64,000 nt of DNA from Earliella scabrosa (lineage: Eukaryota > Basidiomycota > Agaricomycetes > Polyporales > Polyporaceae): assembly GCA_022605405.1 (NCBI GenBank), contig JABYQQ010000003.1, positions 1,860,001-1,924,000 on the forward strand. The letters run 5' to 3'. The notes beneath the pieces were generated by a model that was not told the origin of the DNA, did not search any database, and saw nothing but the letters and a program-made list of their open reading frames with translations. A program made the position numbers and the translations under genes. The stretch's first letter is position 1. Each line of letters opens with the position of its first letter. Of the stretch, positions 35,358-46,926 are shown piece after piece.

Positions 35358-36580
35358 ATGATTGGCCCGGCAGTCCCTGCCCATCTTCTGGCTGGCACCT
35401 CCCCATCACACCAAGACGACGAATCCTCCGACTCGGAGTCAGGACCTACACCGATTGGCCCTCAAATTCCTCCGACATTAACCACAGCTCCCAAAACATC
35501 TACTACGCCGCCTCCATATCCCCCTCCCGAGGAGGAAGAGGAAGAGGAAGATGACTATGCTCCCACACTGCCCCCAGAGCTTGCTGCTGCTCGTGCTTCC
35601 ACAGCGAAGAGGGTGATTGGACCTGCTCTGCCTTCTGCCTTTGCCGCTGGCCCACGTTATGACGAAGATGACGACGATGACGATGACGTTGGTCCACGGC
35701 CTGTGCCGCAAGGTGTTGTGTTGGAGGAGAAAAGCGGCGTTGAGGAGTTCTTGGAGAGGGAAGAGCGGCGAAGAAAGCGATTAGAGGTGAGTTCCATCGT
35801 GTCCCCGCCAGCTTTGCTATACGCTGGCCTACAATATCCATCCTTGTTGTTGCAGTTTTACGCATTCATTCTATCCGTGGGTTCATGGTAGATGGTAGGA
35901 GCTAACTCAGTAAATAGGAAGAATCTAAACCCAAAGCCCCCAAGCGAGAAGAATGGATGCTTGTGCCTCCGTCGTCTTCCGATCTTCTAGGTTGTGAGTC
36001 GCAATGTACGGCAGCTCTATTCTTTATCCATACTAACCATGATCTGTAGCCATTGACCCCACAAAGCTGACTCGTCCGCGGCAGTTTGCGCGCACGGCCC
36101 AGCCGTCGCGCAACACTGATTCATCCCTATGGACTGAGACGCCTGCTGAACGCCAACAACGTATTGCGGACGAAGTCGCTGGCAAACGGCGGCGCGCTGT
36201 CGACGTCGACCCCACTGATGATCCTGAGGACGCGAGAAAACGAAGAAGGTACGAAGAGGAGGTCCGGAGAGGCGTTGAGGAACACACGGTACGACTTTTA
36301 TGGCCCATCAGCCATGTTCCCGACTCACGCATGCGTCTGTCCGTAGAAAATGACACGTGGACCATCGCTGCTCAAGCAGCACGAACGTACATCCTCCGCC
36401 GTGGAGGCAGAGAAGGCACGGAAAGGCGAGACGGACGAGCCTCCGGCCTTCTGGGACCATAGTCGGGATATGGCCGTCGGAGGAAAACTGCTGGACGACA
36501 AGACGAGAAACAAGTTCATCCAAGAAGCGAGAGGACTCGGTGATAGGTTTGGTTCTGGCAAGAGTGGTGGATTCTTGTGA
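35358..36580 (+). CDS. GPALPP motif / DUF3752 protein
   Basis: Four exons (35358-35786, 35918-35993, 36050-36288, 36347-36580) encode 325 aa. The name-giving motif occurs at the start (MIGPAVPAHL) and again as VIGPALPSAF near residue 96. Long Glu and Asp runs separate the motifs. The C-terminal DUF3752 region is clear: 'EEWMLVPPSSSDLLGSIDP' then 'RPRQFARTAQPSRNTDSSLW', 'ETPAERQQRIADEV' and 'FWDHSRDMAVGGKL'. Proteins of this type are nuclear and several links to splicing have been proposed; the molecular role is not established. The start is the first ATG that includes the first GPA motif. Intron 2 ends 11 nt after a TACTAAC-like branch point (36031-36037). Confidence 0.9.
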
Positions 36581-36997
36581 CCGAGCCCGGCCGACGCGCT
36601 ACCAACGGTATGCGTTGTTAGGAGATGTATATTCTTGATGGCCCGACTCGGAGTTGACTATGAAGTCGTGCCGTTGTTCAAACTATTCATGTACCTGTAC
36701 GCCGTGCCTATAGTTTCAGCAGGTCGGTCACCTGGGCATCATGAATGGCGGTTGAGAGGACGGTGAAACGGAACTGCCGATGCTCGAGTGCAGCGCGAGG
36801 TGAGCGTGCAGCACCAAGGCCAACGCTCGGGATTCCCGACGGGATGCGGGAAACATGCGCCCCGGACCGGGCAATGCGGGGTAGCCGGTAGTGGCAGTTA
36901 TATCCCGCGCTCCCCGCATCTTGGACCCTCTCCCCGACCACCACCACACGACTCCCCTTCTTCCCGTCTCTGCCTTCGTTCTCTGACTGTATACGAC
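36581..36997. other. Promoter region of the dehydrogenase gene
   Basis: Between two plus-strand genes. It holds the GPALPP 3' UTR and the SDR promoter. TTATATC at 36898-36904 is a possible TATA element about 95 nt before the ATG; pyrimidine-rich DNA follows it. Confidence 0.4.
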
Positions 36998-38406
36998 ATG
37001 GCCGATCGTCTCGCGCAAGTTGCTGGCCACCTTTCTGGCGCGTACCCCCGCGGTCTGCTCGCGGGCGAGGTCGCAATCATCACTGGTACGTTCTCTCTGT
37101 TATATCATTGTATGCGCCAGAGGTCTTGCATCCATGCGCCACTGTATCATGTAATATTTGCTATGGAAGTTGCTCACGTTGTGTGTCATGTATGTAGGTG
37201 CCGCTCAGGTATGCTTCTATCAGCGTCTCTATGCGCATTGGCGTCAGGAACTTAGCCGTGTCTCTGCGTAGGGTATTGGGCGTAGCTGTGCGCTGCTGTT
37301 CGCGAAGGAGGGCGCGAAGGTCGTTGTCACTGAGTACGTCTCCTGCCCACGTATCAACCTGACTTGTCTGACCGTTCGACGTGACCGTGCGTTTTCACGT
37401 GATTTTGCGACTGTGCAGCCTCGACGAGAAGAAGGCACAGCTTGTCGTTGACGAGATCAAGGCCGCAGGCGGTGACGCGCTCGCTGTCGGCGGAGATGTC
37501 TCCGCAGACGACTTCCCCGAAAAAGTCATTTCCGCGACTATCAAGTACGTGTTCCCGCCCACCTACATCCGAGTGTCCATGAGCCTCGGAGCCGGCAGTT
37601 AGGTGTTCCCGTCTGATTGTTCTGCGTGTCATTGCGCGTGCAGGAAGTACGGCAAGATCAACCACATTGTGAACAACGCCGGGTTCACCTACGACCGGAT
37701 GCTGCACACGACGCCCGACGACGCGTGGGACATCATCATCCGCGTCCACGTCCGCGCGCCGTTCAGGCTCATCCGTGCCGCCGCGCCGTATATGCGCATC
37801 AAGGTGTGTCGACTCGCTCATGTGGTCAGCGCGATTGCACTATGGACGTGATTCTGACGGGGTACGCAATGCAGGGCAACACCGAGAACCGCTCCATCAT
37901 CAACGTCTCGTCAACGTCCGGCCTCCACGGGAACGTCGGCCAGGCAAACTACGCCGCAGCCAAGGCTGCCGTCGTCGGTCTCACCAAGACCGTCTGCAAG
38001 GAGTGGGGTCCGTTCGGCGTCCGCGCTAACACGGTCGCGTTTGGTCTTGTCCAGACAAGGTGCGTGGTGCTCGTTAAGCTTTGACCGACTAGGAACTGAT
38101 TGGCCGGGCTGCATGCGCAACTAGACTGACGGCGGCGAAGGAGGAGGGCGCGTCGATTGAGATTGACGGCAAGAAGGTGGCCCTTGGTATCCCGGGCGCG
38201 GGCAAGAGCACGGCCGCCTTCGCGATGATTCCTCTCGGCCGGGGTGCGACCCCCGATGAGGCTGCTGGTGGTGTCCTTTTGTGAGTCCTATCGCTGGTCC
38301 TATGTCGCCTTCGGTGCTAACCACAATGGATGACAGCTTGGCCTCGCCTCTCGCGTCGTTCGTCTCGGGTCACACGCTGGAGGTCACCGGCGGTGCAGGC
38401 ATCTAA
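36998..38406 (+). CDS. Short-chain dehydrogenase/reductase, FabG-like
   Basis: Eight exons (36998-37085, 37198-37208, 37272-37333, 37419-37544, 37644-37803, 37875-38059, 38125-38280, 38337-38406) encode 285 aa. This is a classical SDR: the nucleotide loop ITGAAQGIG near residue 28, NNAG near 118, the catalytic Ser in 'INVSSTSGLHG' and the Tyr/Lys pair in YAAAK. The sequence is closest to 3-oxoacyl-ACP reductases, which reduce beta-keto thioesters with NADPH; other carbonyl substrates are possible. The glycine loop is split by introns on both sides of an 11-nt exon. In the substrate-loop insert near residue 230 there is 'LGIPGAGKST', which looks like a Walker A loop but sits in an SDR context. 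No targeting peptide is obvious. Confidence 0.93.
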
Positions 38407-41400
38407 GCTGTTTAGCACCCTTGTGACCTTCTCTGTGGGGACCTTCACATCGCTTAGGATGTAAACTTGTTGTATTGGTACGCTTCTACTCGCAACAATT
38501 CATCCGCACACATGCGCAGCGAGCCACGTCATGGTGTAACGCGTTACAAGGTTCGTGCTGATTTACCGGACATAAATGTCGACGTCGACGACGTAAGGTT
38601 ACCGGTATGACCGGTCGGTCTAGGGGGAAGCTACGGTCGACATCCCGCGTCGTCATGTCACAGAAGCTCTGTCAGAAACCAGGATCAGAAGTCGGACCCG
38701 TCCCTGGTCCTGCGAGTGCCGTCAGCGTTGGGCACGGATCTCGGCGCCGTCGGTGACTGACTGCTGTACCATTGTCAGAAGTTGAGGACCGTGCTCCCTG
38801 ACCAGATAGCCACTCAGTCTCCATCTTCCGCGTGCACGCCGCAATCCGTGCCTCGGTCCTTCTTGGTCAGAGAAGGGCTTCAGCCTTCCAATGGGCAAGC
38901 CCTCGAGCGAAGCGCGCGTGTCCGAGAGCTCTTCCTCCGCAATGCTGTGTTGCGGGCGTTCTGGGATGGTACGTACGTACGTTGAATTCGGTCGGAACTT
39001 CACGCACAGGTCAGATCCGGAGGGGGGGCGAGGGCGTGGGTCCGCAGGCAAGGCACAGGATGCCAATCCGCTCGCTATGTTCGCGCGGTCCTGCCGCTGT
39101 TCACCTCCCCGGTGCTGATGCTTTTCTTGACTCCCCATCGCACGTTTGCATTCGTTCTCTGAAGCTCTCGCTCTTGACGGGCATAGAAGGCGAGCTCAGG
39201 GGGCCGGGCCCGGGTGCGAGCGGTGCTGCGCCTCCGATGTATTGTCCAATGTATTGATAGCGCACCTTTCGCCGGCGCAGCGCTAGCCTCCGCTGAGGAC
39301 CTCATGGTTCAGTGGGTATTTCAGTGACAGGCAGCGCGTGATGAACAGGTGATGGACGGAGGGGGGGAGGCGGTCGACAGATGGACACTGTGCTGTTCGT
39401 GCTGGATGCGCATCCGAAAACTGGCGGACCGCATACGACTCTGTGCCGGCGCAGGCTGCAGGAGTATGATAAGGCACCTGGCACCATACGCAAAATATTA
39501 ATGGCGTCCCCCTGGCGCAAAACTAAAGCTGTGAGTTTGAGCAGATGCTTCGGACCGCACGGAACACCGACGACGACTAACCAAACCCGGGTACGTCAGA
39601 TCACGAACGTATATTGAGCAATGAGACTCATGGGGTGGCTGCCATCCGCCTCGGATCTGTCACCTCGAGTCTGGAGGCTGGAGCTCTCTGCGATTATTAT
39701 CGAGCAAGGCAGGGGGAGGCGGAATAACCCATGCGGAACCAGTTAGACTACCGATCGGCATCAAATTGGAATACAGGGCAGCCTGCTACCTCGCTGGCAG
39801 ATGGCCAGCCACCGACACCAGTGGTGGCGCCGCGAGCGAGGCTAATACCCTAAAATTGCCGATTTAAATTGCATCTCCTCCTTCATGCACGCGATCGGTG
39901 GTAAGTAAAATACTTACTTGGTACCGCGGTCGGGCCAGAGTGCTCGAGGATGCATGCGAGTGTGCCTCCGTACCCCTCGGCGTTTGGCCGAGGTTCGTCC
40001 ATGATGTGAGCACTGAGGGCCACATATGCATATGGACCTGGTCGCCCAAGGTGCTCGGCCATGCATATCATTGTGGATACGACGATCACGGGCATGCGGT
40101 GGTCTGTGGCACGCACTCGAGCCCAAAAGCACCCAAATGCGATGCCATGCATGAGGACCAGACAGACGTCAGCTCGTATCTGTGCCCCGCCCGTCCTGCC
40201 CCACAACATACGATCGCAATATGTTGCAGGTTGGCGTCAGTGGCAGCTGGCATTGCATGCAAGCGGTATGACGTCGACGCATATGTACTTTGACAGGCAC
40301 GCTTAATGCGGGGTTGTGGTGGTGGTGGCTAACCCACATTCCCGCACTCCCGCACTCCAGTCTCCGGCATGCACGACAATTCATACACGGCAGGTGGCAG
40401 GGAGCATCGGCATCGGACGTCCGATCGCGATCGAGACCTGTGCGATGATCGAGCGAGGTTGGACGGGGCTCCGAGGAGGAGAGAGAGACGGGAGAGAGAG
40501 GTCGAGAGAGTGTGAGATTCAGAGTATGAGATTGAGACACTAGTAGGAGAGAGAGTGCGAGTGCGACCGTACGCGCGTATCGATGTGTATGGACGGGGGA
40601 GATATGGCGGGGCGGGGTGTGTGGATATGACAGGGAGTGAGCGAGAGTGTGTGAGAGGCGGAGCGAGAGGAAGTAGAGGAGAAATCGTGGTATCGACACA
40701 GACGATATGGCGGGGGCAAACGTATCCGGACATTAAGGGCATGTGCATAGCAACACGAAACGAGGAGGACGGGGACGAGAACAAAGTGTGCAAACGGGCT
40801 GGGGTGCGTGCCGCCCGCATAATAATAGACATCAGCGCATGGGAGGGGGAGTGCAGCATGAAGACCGGGTGTACGGGGAACGAGGGGGCAGGGGCGGTGG
40901 GGTGTGGTGGTGGTGAAGCATATGTGCGGATGTACACGAGGAATTAGGGTGGGTAGGATCGGTGGTGTTGGCGCGGATACAGAGTGCGTACGGGAAACGG
41001 GAAACAGGAAACGGGCTGGGGGGCGGGGAGCGAGAAATTAGATCGAAACCGACAGCGTAAGCGAAGGAAGCGTCAGATGTGAGCGAACAAGGATACAAAT
41101 GCAGACGCGAGCGATGCGAAGAGATAGAAAATAAGGAAAATGCGAGTGCGGTGCGAGAGCGAGAGAGGTGAATGGAAGAGTGAATGCAAGAAAAAAGGCA
41201 CGGACCGCGGCAAGTCGGGAGGGCGCAGATGGCAGCGCGTATAGTGCTGCGATGGTGGTGGTGGCTGGAATGAGAGAAGCGGGGTGTTGAGTAATGTAGA
41301 AGCGACGAATAGAAGCAGACCAGCGCAGCAATCGACCGCACAGGCCCGGACCAATTGGGTCGGTGCCTCGGGTCGCCCGACCAGTGCTTCCGTGCGTCGA

Positions 41401-42263
41401 GAAAAGAGGCGCGCACGGCGCATATAAACAAGGGCCCCCCGCCCCCGGTGTCAGGTGCTGTCTTCCCCCCCAGCCCGTCCTGCACCAGCCGCCCCCTCGT
41501 TCCCGACCGTCTCCGACCGCTAACCAACGGAGAGCACCGCCCCCACGGCGGGCAGAGAATACTGGCAGGCGTTCGGTGTAATATCGTAGGCGATTTCGTT
41601 CGTGATCGAGGTTGCTGCCGAGTCGCCAGGGCGCGCGCCAATACGCGGCACGCCACCACCGATCATAGCATAATTTCCCGAATCTGAGGGTGTGGCATTG
41701 CGCAGGGGCGGATGTGGGAGGAAAGGGAAAGGGGGAGGGGTAAGGAGTAGATCGTTAGCATACAGTGCATCGGCAGAAGGGGCCAAGGGGGTAGCGATAA
41801 GTGGATAGGCACGCGCGAGGAGAGGGGGGGAGGGGTATATAAGAAGGCAGTACTCACGTTCTTGCTGATGATCGTGCTGCACGACCGTGGGCGCAAGTCC
41901 GGGGCAAGTAGCGGGTTTTGAGATGCGGAAAGCCAGATTGGGTACACCGGAACGGAGGTTTGAGAGAAGCAGCGGACGCGCGTGCCGTGGGTAAGACCGG
42001 GCCAGATTGGACGAGGCATGAGGAGAACAAACATGATGAGTTACAGCTGTCGCATGCAAAGGCAGATAATAAAGAAGAGGAAAACGAAACATAAGAAAGG
42101 ATGTGGGGGACGTGAGATGAGAAGGAACGCGGGAGATGAATGGGAAATCCCATGAGATCGTCGTGGGGAACGAACGCCTGGTTAAAGCCACCGTATTACA
42201 GTACACACAGACAACAGACGATAGATAATGAACCAATAAAGAGACGCGAGCAGTCGATAAGGG
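38407..42263. other. 3.9-kb region without a supportable gene
   Basis: Lies between the convergent SDR and G-alpha genes. Open frames exist, for example on the minus strand at 41520-42236, but they are Ser/Pro/Leu/Arg-rich shadows of pyrimidine-rich DNA with no splice-supported continuity. A GA-rich tract occupies about 40473-40558. The right part may include a long G-alpha 3' UTR or a non-coding transcript. Confidence 0.35.
40473..40558. repeat. GA-rich simple-sequence tract
   Basis: Repeated GAGAGA runs interrupted by short unique bases. Low complexity is seen directly; no function is claimed. Confidence 0.6.
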
Positions 42264-43954
42264 CTAGATGAGTGCTGCCGTTTCAAGGCTGTTTCGGAGG
42301 ATGATGCTGAAGGTAGACCGCGCATCCGTGTAAGCGTACCATAGCGGTTTGAGGAGTCCAGGTCCAAAGAGGGAATTGCAAAACCGAAGGAAGGGGGATG
42401 GCAAAAAGAAGGAAGCACTCACTCTGCGAACGAATGTCAGCGCGGAACGTGTGAGCGTACAAGACACACTAACGCACCTTCTACAGCAGCCATGACTACC
42501 CGCAGCATGGCAGTATCCGTTGCCGTTGTCACGCTTGGGAGCGCAAGTCAGTAAAAACGTCCGGAGAGGCGGCGGGACGTGCGATCTGTGAGGTATGACG
42601 CACTGGATGTAAATCTCCCGCTCCTTCGCGTTTGCCTTCTGGGCCAGCCGTGCGAACCGCTTCTTGAAGTATTCCCGACCTGCCTTAGCGTCACCCGCCT
42701 CACCATCGTAGTCCTGGGGGAGAGCGTAAGCGCAAGACGTACGACGTCGAGGGAAGGGAAGGACGTACAGGGAAGAAGTTCTTGATGTCGGAATGTGCGA
42801 CCTTCTTCTCAAACAGGTCGTTCTTGTTCAAGAACAGGATCTAGATGACAGGTGAGACGCGGCAGAGGCGCGTGGACGAGATGAGATAGACTCACAATCG
42901 ACGTCTGCTTGAACCACTGCGAGTGACATATCGAATCCCAGATGGTCATCGCGTCTTGCATTTGATTCTAATGAGGGATGATGGGTCAGCATCGAACAAG
43001 GCGGAGGAGCGCTGACGCAGGTACGTACCGCGTCCTTGTCCTCGACTAGACATTGGTCGAACCCACTCAAGCTGACGAGGAACAGGATACTTGTGACGTC
43101 CTGGAAACAGTGAATCCACTTCCTACGCTCGCTCTTCTGACCGCCGACGTCGACCATGAGCATGTCGTGGTCGCGAAGGGTGAAGACCGTCTCGGTGATA
43201 CCGATTGTCCGTGCGCGAGCGTGGACGATGTCCTGCTCGTTGGGTACGTACGAAGGCTCGAATAACCGGTCGAGGTCCGCGAAGTAGTAGTTCAGGCTGC
43301 GGGGGTAATAGCCAGTCGTGTCAACCGCGCAGTCAAGCTGGAGACGTCGGGAAACGCACTTTTCGGGGAGCGCAGCCTCGTTACCACGCGCGTAGGCCGC
43401 CTGGACGTTGGGGTCCTCCCAGAGCTGCTTGAGGATGGAGAGGAACTCCTGGGGGAAGGGCTCGCCGTCCTTGATGTCGGACGCGTCCTCGATCATGGGT
43501 ACGAGATGGCGGTTCTCCTCCGATACGTCGAGCTCCATGTCCTCCATGGCGTCGATGACGTACTTGATACCATGTGTGAGGTTGTTGAAGACGAGTTGGC
43601 GGTAGGACTCGATCTCTTGGGCGGAGAAGGGGACGCGGTGGATGAGACGCATCTGCTTCAGGATGGTGGACTTGCCAGAGTCTCCGGAGCCGAGGAGCAG
43701 GACCTGGAAGGAGGGGATCGTCTGAGGGACTGGGGCGCTTGGGGGGAGATTGGGAGCGAGGAGAAACGCACCTTGACCTGCTTCTGCAGCTTAAGCTTCG
43801 CCTGTATGCGTTCATGGGATGGGTGAGCGGTGACGAGTCAGGAGATGAAGAGGTGACGGGGACGGACCTCCTTGAGGCTCTTTTCGGCCTCCCTGTGCAA
43901 CCTCTTATCCTCCTCGCTGATCTCGACAGCACCAGACGACATGCAGGCACCCAT
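42264..43954 (-). CDS. Heterotrimeric G-protein alpha subunit
   Basis: Ten minus-strand exons (43954-43868, 43801-43772, 43703-43360, 43296-43029, 42967-42896, 42840-42769, 42713-42604, 42533-42478, 42423, 42306-42264) encode 360 aa. G boxes: GSGDSGKST (residues 44-52), 'MLMVDVGGQKSERRKWIHCF' (switch II), 'ILFLNKNDLFEKK' and 'VTTATDTAMLRVVMAAVED'. The N-terminus MGACMSS carries a myristoylation Gly2 and a palmitoylation Cys4. The C-terminus is 'IILRNSLETAALI', without the Cys four from the end that pertussis toxin modifies in Gi types. Such subunits relay pheromone and nutrient receptor signals at the plasma membrane. The conserved Asp before IILRN is only encoded if a single nucleotide at 42423 is used as an exon: G from 42478, A from 42423, C from 42306. 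The first donor is GTCCGT. Confidence 0.97.
42423..42423 (-). other. One-nucleotide exon of the G-alpha gene
   Basis: On the minus strand the context is TTCGCAG|A|GTGAGTGC. The 54-nt upstream intron (42477-42424) has donor GTGCGT, branch-like GCTGAC and acceptor CGCAG. The 116-nt downstream intron (42422-42307) has donor GTGAGT and acceptor TTCAG. Only inclusion of this A gives the codon GAC and the family-conserved end VED-IILRN. Direct splicing from 42478 to 42306 would shift the frame. Confidence 0.8.
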
Positions 43955-44499
43955 GGCTGGAAAGTATGTAGGGGAAGAAGGAAAGGAACGGGAATGTGGG
44001 AAAGGAGGAGACACGGGCGGGAGGAGGACGAGAGAGCGAGAGAGAGAGCCTGCGAGGCCGAAGAAGGCGTCAAGAAGCAGGAGCTGTCGAGAAGGATCAG
44101 GTGGATGGGTGATGATGGGAACAGGGGCCGTGCGGAGATGTCAGGAGCGGGCGCGGGATGTGGTAGGCGACGGCGGGCACTCACGGGGAAGGAGCGACGG
44201 CCTGGCGGGCGGAGTGGGACGGGGGCGGGAGTGGACGAGGAAGGAGGAGGGAGAGAGATATAACACCTTGTCTCTCCCGTCCACGGCCCACCGGAGCGCA
44301 TCAATCTCAGCCCCCTCCGCGACGAATCGCGAGGCCGATCTCTCGCGCGCCTGCCTGCCACGCGGCTGGTAATCGGGGTTTCAACCCAGGCTTACCGCGC
44401 ACTTACCGGACCAGCACGCGGCGCTCGAAAATTGAAAGCACTCGTTGCCACCGATCCCGTTGGCGCCGGGTGCCCCTGAATTGACGCCTCGATCCGAAT
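43955..44499. other. Upstream region of the G-alpha gene
   Basis: GC-rich 5' region. A GATATAAC on the plus strand at 44257-44264 gives GTTATATC on the coding strand, about 300 nt before the ATG, and may be a TATA element of a long leader. No other gene seen. Confidence 0.35.
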
Positions 44500-45060
44500 C
44501 TAACACCGAGTACATCAACCAATGTTTGGCAGGAAAACATTGGGGAAATATTGAGGTAGGAGATTGAATGTCCTACCATTGCTGCCCAGGTGAAACATAT
44601 GAGAACATTAGGGGAATATTGTAAACTCTTCCAAAATGTTTTCCGGCATTTCTCGCCCTGAGCATAGGAGAAGCAAATTCAATGTCTTTCTGTGAGATCC
44701 AAATGGGGTAATCCTCAAATTAGCATTTCAATGGTTATCTCCATATCCTCGGACCGTAAATGCAAACAATATTTGGCGAGATGTCAATTTGTTACCCACC
44801 CGAACATCTTGATTGTGACCCGCATGTTTGCATCGTGTCCTCTTGAGAGATCGATGGAAACATTTAGATTCCTCCTCGCGTGCTGGTCCCGAGAACATGT
44901 GGAACTAGCATTGCGTAATGAGTCAGAAAGTTTCTTATCTATTCACGTTAGGAGCATCTCAAAGATCGGGAAATGCAATTCAGCATATTTCCAAGGTATT
45001 ATCCCAGGTCTTTCCCGAGGAACATGAAAACAACAACCATACATTGATTACGGACTTTTC
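44500..45060. other. AT-richer island, possible element remnant
   Basis: By eye about 43% GC against roughly 60% on both sides, with CpG rarer. It contains two similar copies of ACATTggGGaaATATTG (44539 and 44603 regions), and a 7-bp hairpin GGTAGGA/TCCTACC at 44555-44577. A 111-codon open frame (44692-45027) has no recognisable sequence. It could be a degraded transposon or a recently inserted fragment. No terminal repeats or target duplications were found. Confidence 0.4.
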
Positions 45061-46500
45061 ACAATCCTGATGCACAGAAACATTTTAAAAAGATCTGGGG
45101 CGTGACGCGTGAAACCTGTGACCGACTCGTATGCGAGTTGGCGGTGTGACTCGCGACACGTCTCGGGCGGCGCATCGGGCGGCGCACGCGCATCGACGAC
45201 GTCCACGACGCGATGGGAGTCGATGCGCGAGTCGGGGCCTGCGTGAGTCAGGACTACGATAGGAGAAAGCTGAACGACTGCAGAGAGATTCGTCAGATGC
45301 ACCCTACGGAAGCCTACTAAGTCAGGCTACGAACGGCTGTGCATCCTCTGTCGCGGGGGACAGGGCGTAGCCATGACAGCCCGCTCTGTTTCTGCTCCTT
45401 GCCCTAGCCTGTTTCTGCCGCCTTCTTCCTCTCCTGGGCTCCCTTGGCGTGACCCGCGCTCTGGACAACGTCCCGATGGAAAACTCTGTCAACGGTGAGC
45501 ACAATGCCAAGCAGAGGGTCGATCGCGCACACAAGGATGTCTTCCACGAGGACGAATAAGCCGATGCGAGCTCAACGTTCACTATCGAGGCCGAAGGAGA
45601 TGATGCAACCCTCGGAGGTCGGAGATCGTTCTCAGAGGATGCATTCCCTGCGACACGATGCATGGGAAATAGGCATGCAAAGTAGACGATTGAGGAGTGT
45701 GATCAGCGCGGGTTTCGGAGGTGGATGTGAAAGACGTACGGAGAGAAAGCTGAGGCATGCTCCCGAGGCCTCCGCGTCTGCGTAGATCGTTACGAGGAGC
45801 ATGCCTTCGTCGACGCGCCCGGGTACGCCTCCTGAGGCGGTGGCACCAAGCCGGACCCGGCGCGACCTCGTCGAAGGCGGCAATTGGGAGTGCGAACAAC
45901 GTCGCGGCGATGCTGAGCGCGATGAGGACGCAAGTCATTGAGCTTAGGTGGATGGGCGGACGCACTGGTCAGTGAAGCGATGCCTTTCGTGCGTGCGTTT
46001 CGCGATCGTGTCGCGTTCGCCTGGGGAGGACCGCAACCTGTGAGCGGAGTGTGCCAGTCAGCAAGCGGTGGTCAAGCTGGCAACATCGGCGGGAGCACAC
46101 CGACTTCATGGATCGCTGTTCACCCATGTTGCATACGGGTGACAGTAGAGCGTCCGAGATGCGGCGAGTCCGTCTTAGTCGGGCCGAGGGTTAAGCCACG
46201 TGGTGTGGCTTTAGGGCCGGTGTTGATAGATGATATGCTCGCTGAGGGCGCTTCTTTTCATCCAAGTACCTGGCAAGCAGTATAAGCAGGTATAGTGCAT
46301 TGATCCACTCAGTACGCTATACTAACACACGGATGTATCTAGAGAGAATGGTTGTCGGGTCCGCGATCCCACTCGACCCGAAATCCACATGGCCTCGAGA
46401 GCGTATGTCCCTCGCTGCACTCGACAGCCTTAGTATACAAGTGAGTCGGTCCCGGCACTTGACCTATGTCCACCCAACATGTCGGTACCCTGACATTACT
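45061..46500. other. Region with fragments of protein-like sequence, unresolved
   Basis: On the minus strand an ATG at 45938 opens with a good signal-peptide-like leader (MTCVLIALSIAATLFALPIA), but the frame then becomes Arg-rich. Another minus-strand frame near 45560-45400 reads 'GLFVLVEDILVCAIDPLLG' followed by 'VFHRDVVQ' and ends in a basic tail. In-frame TGA codons precede it. These may be exons of one gene I could not splice, or a decayed copy. Confidence 0.25.
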
Positions 46501-46853
46501 ATTAGAACGTAGATTGATATCCCTCAATCCAGACTACCGAAGGCGCTAGACGGCGACAGCGTACCACCCGACACAACACCGAGAGGCTTCGACTACCCGA
46601 TAGCTCCCTACACCGACAGCTGGACCTTCACAGCTACAGGGCTCTCCGCCGACAGCGTTTACCCCACTACATCTCAGACAGCTCTCGACTCCCCGATAGT
46701 TCATCACGCCAACACCCACGAGCCCAGAACTGACCCCAACGATGTGAGCCCGACGGCTCATCACGCCCGTTTGTTCAGAATCTGGAAAAACCCAAGCCCT
46801 AAACCAACAGCCAGCTACATCAAAGATGCCGAAGCCGACGCCGACGCCGACGC

Positions 46854-46854
<1 letters not shown>

Positions 46855-46926
<72 letters not shown>
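46855..46926. repeat. Hexanucleotide array (CACCGA)12
   Basis: Twelve perfect CACCGA units, flanked on both sides (about 46540-47210) by degenerate relatives such as CCGACG, GACAGC and GAGACC. On the plus strand one frame reads alternating Thr-Asp; on the minus strand it reads Val-Gly or Cys-Arg. It is not attached to any gene I can support. Confidence 0.85.

Noticed and set aside
38200..38260. ATP-binding function for the SDR based on a GKST loop
   Set aside because: All SDR catalytic motifs are present and the P-loop-like string is outside any P-loop fold context.
40832..42236. Two overlapping minus-strand open frames of over 230 codons
   Set aside because: Composition follows the pyrimidine-rich DNA (Ser, Pro, Leu, His, Arg) and no splice-supported or recognisable protein appears.
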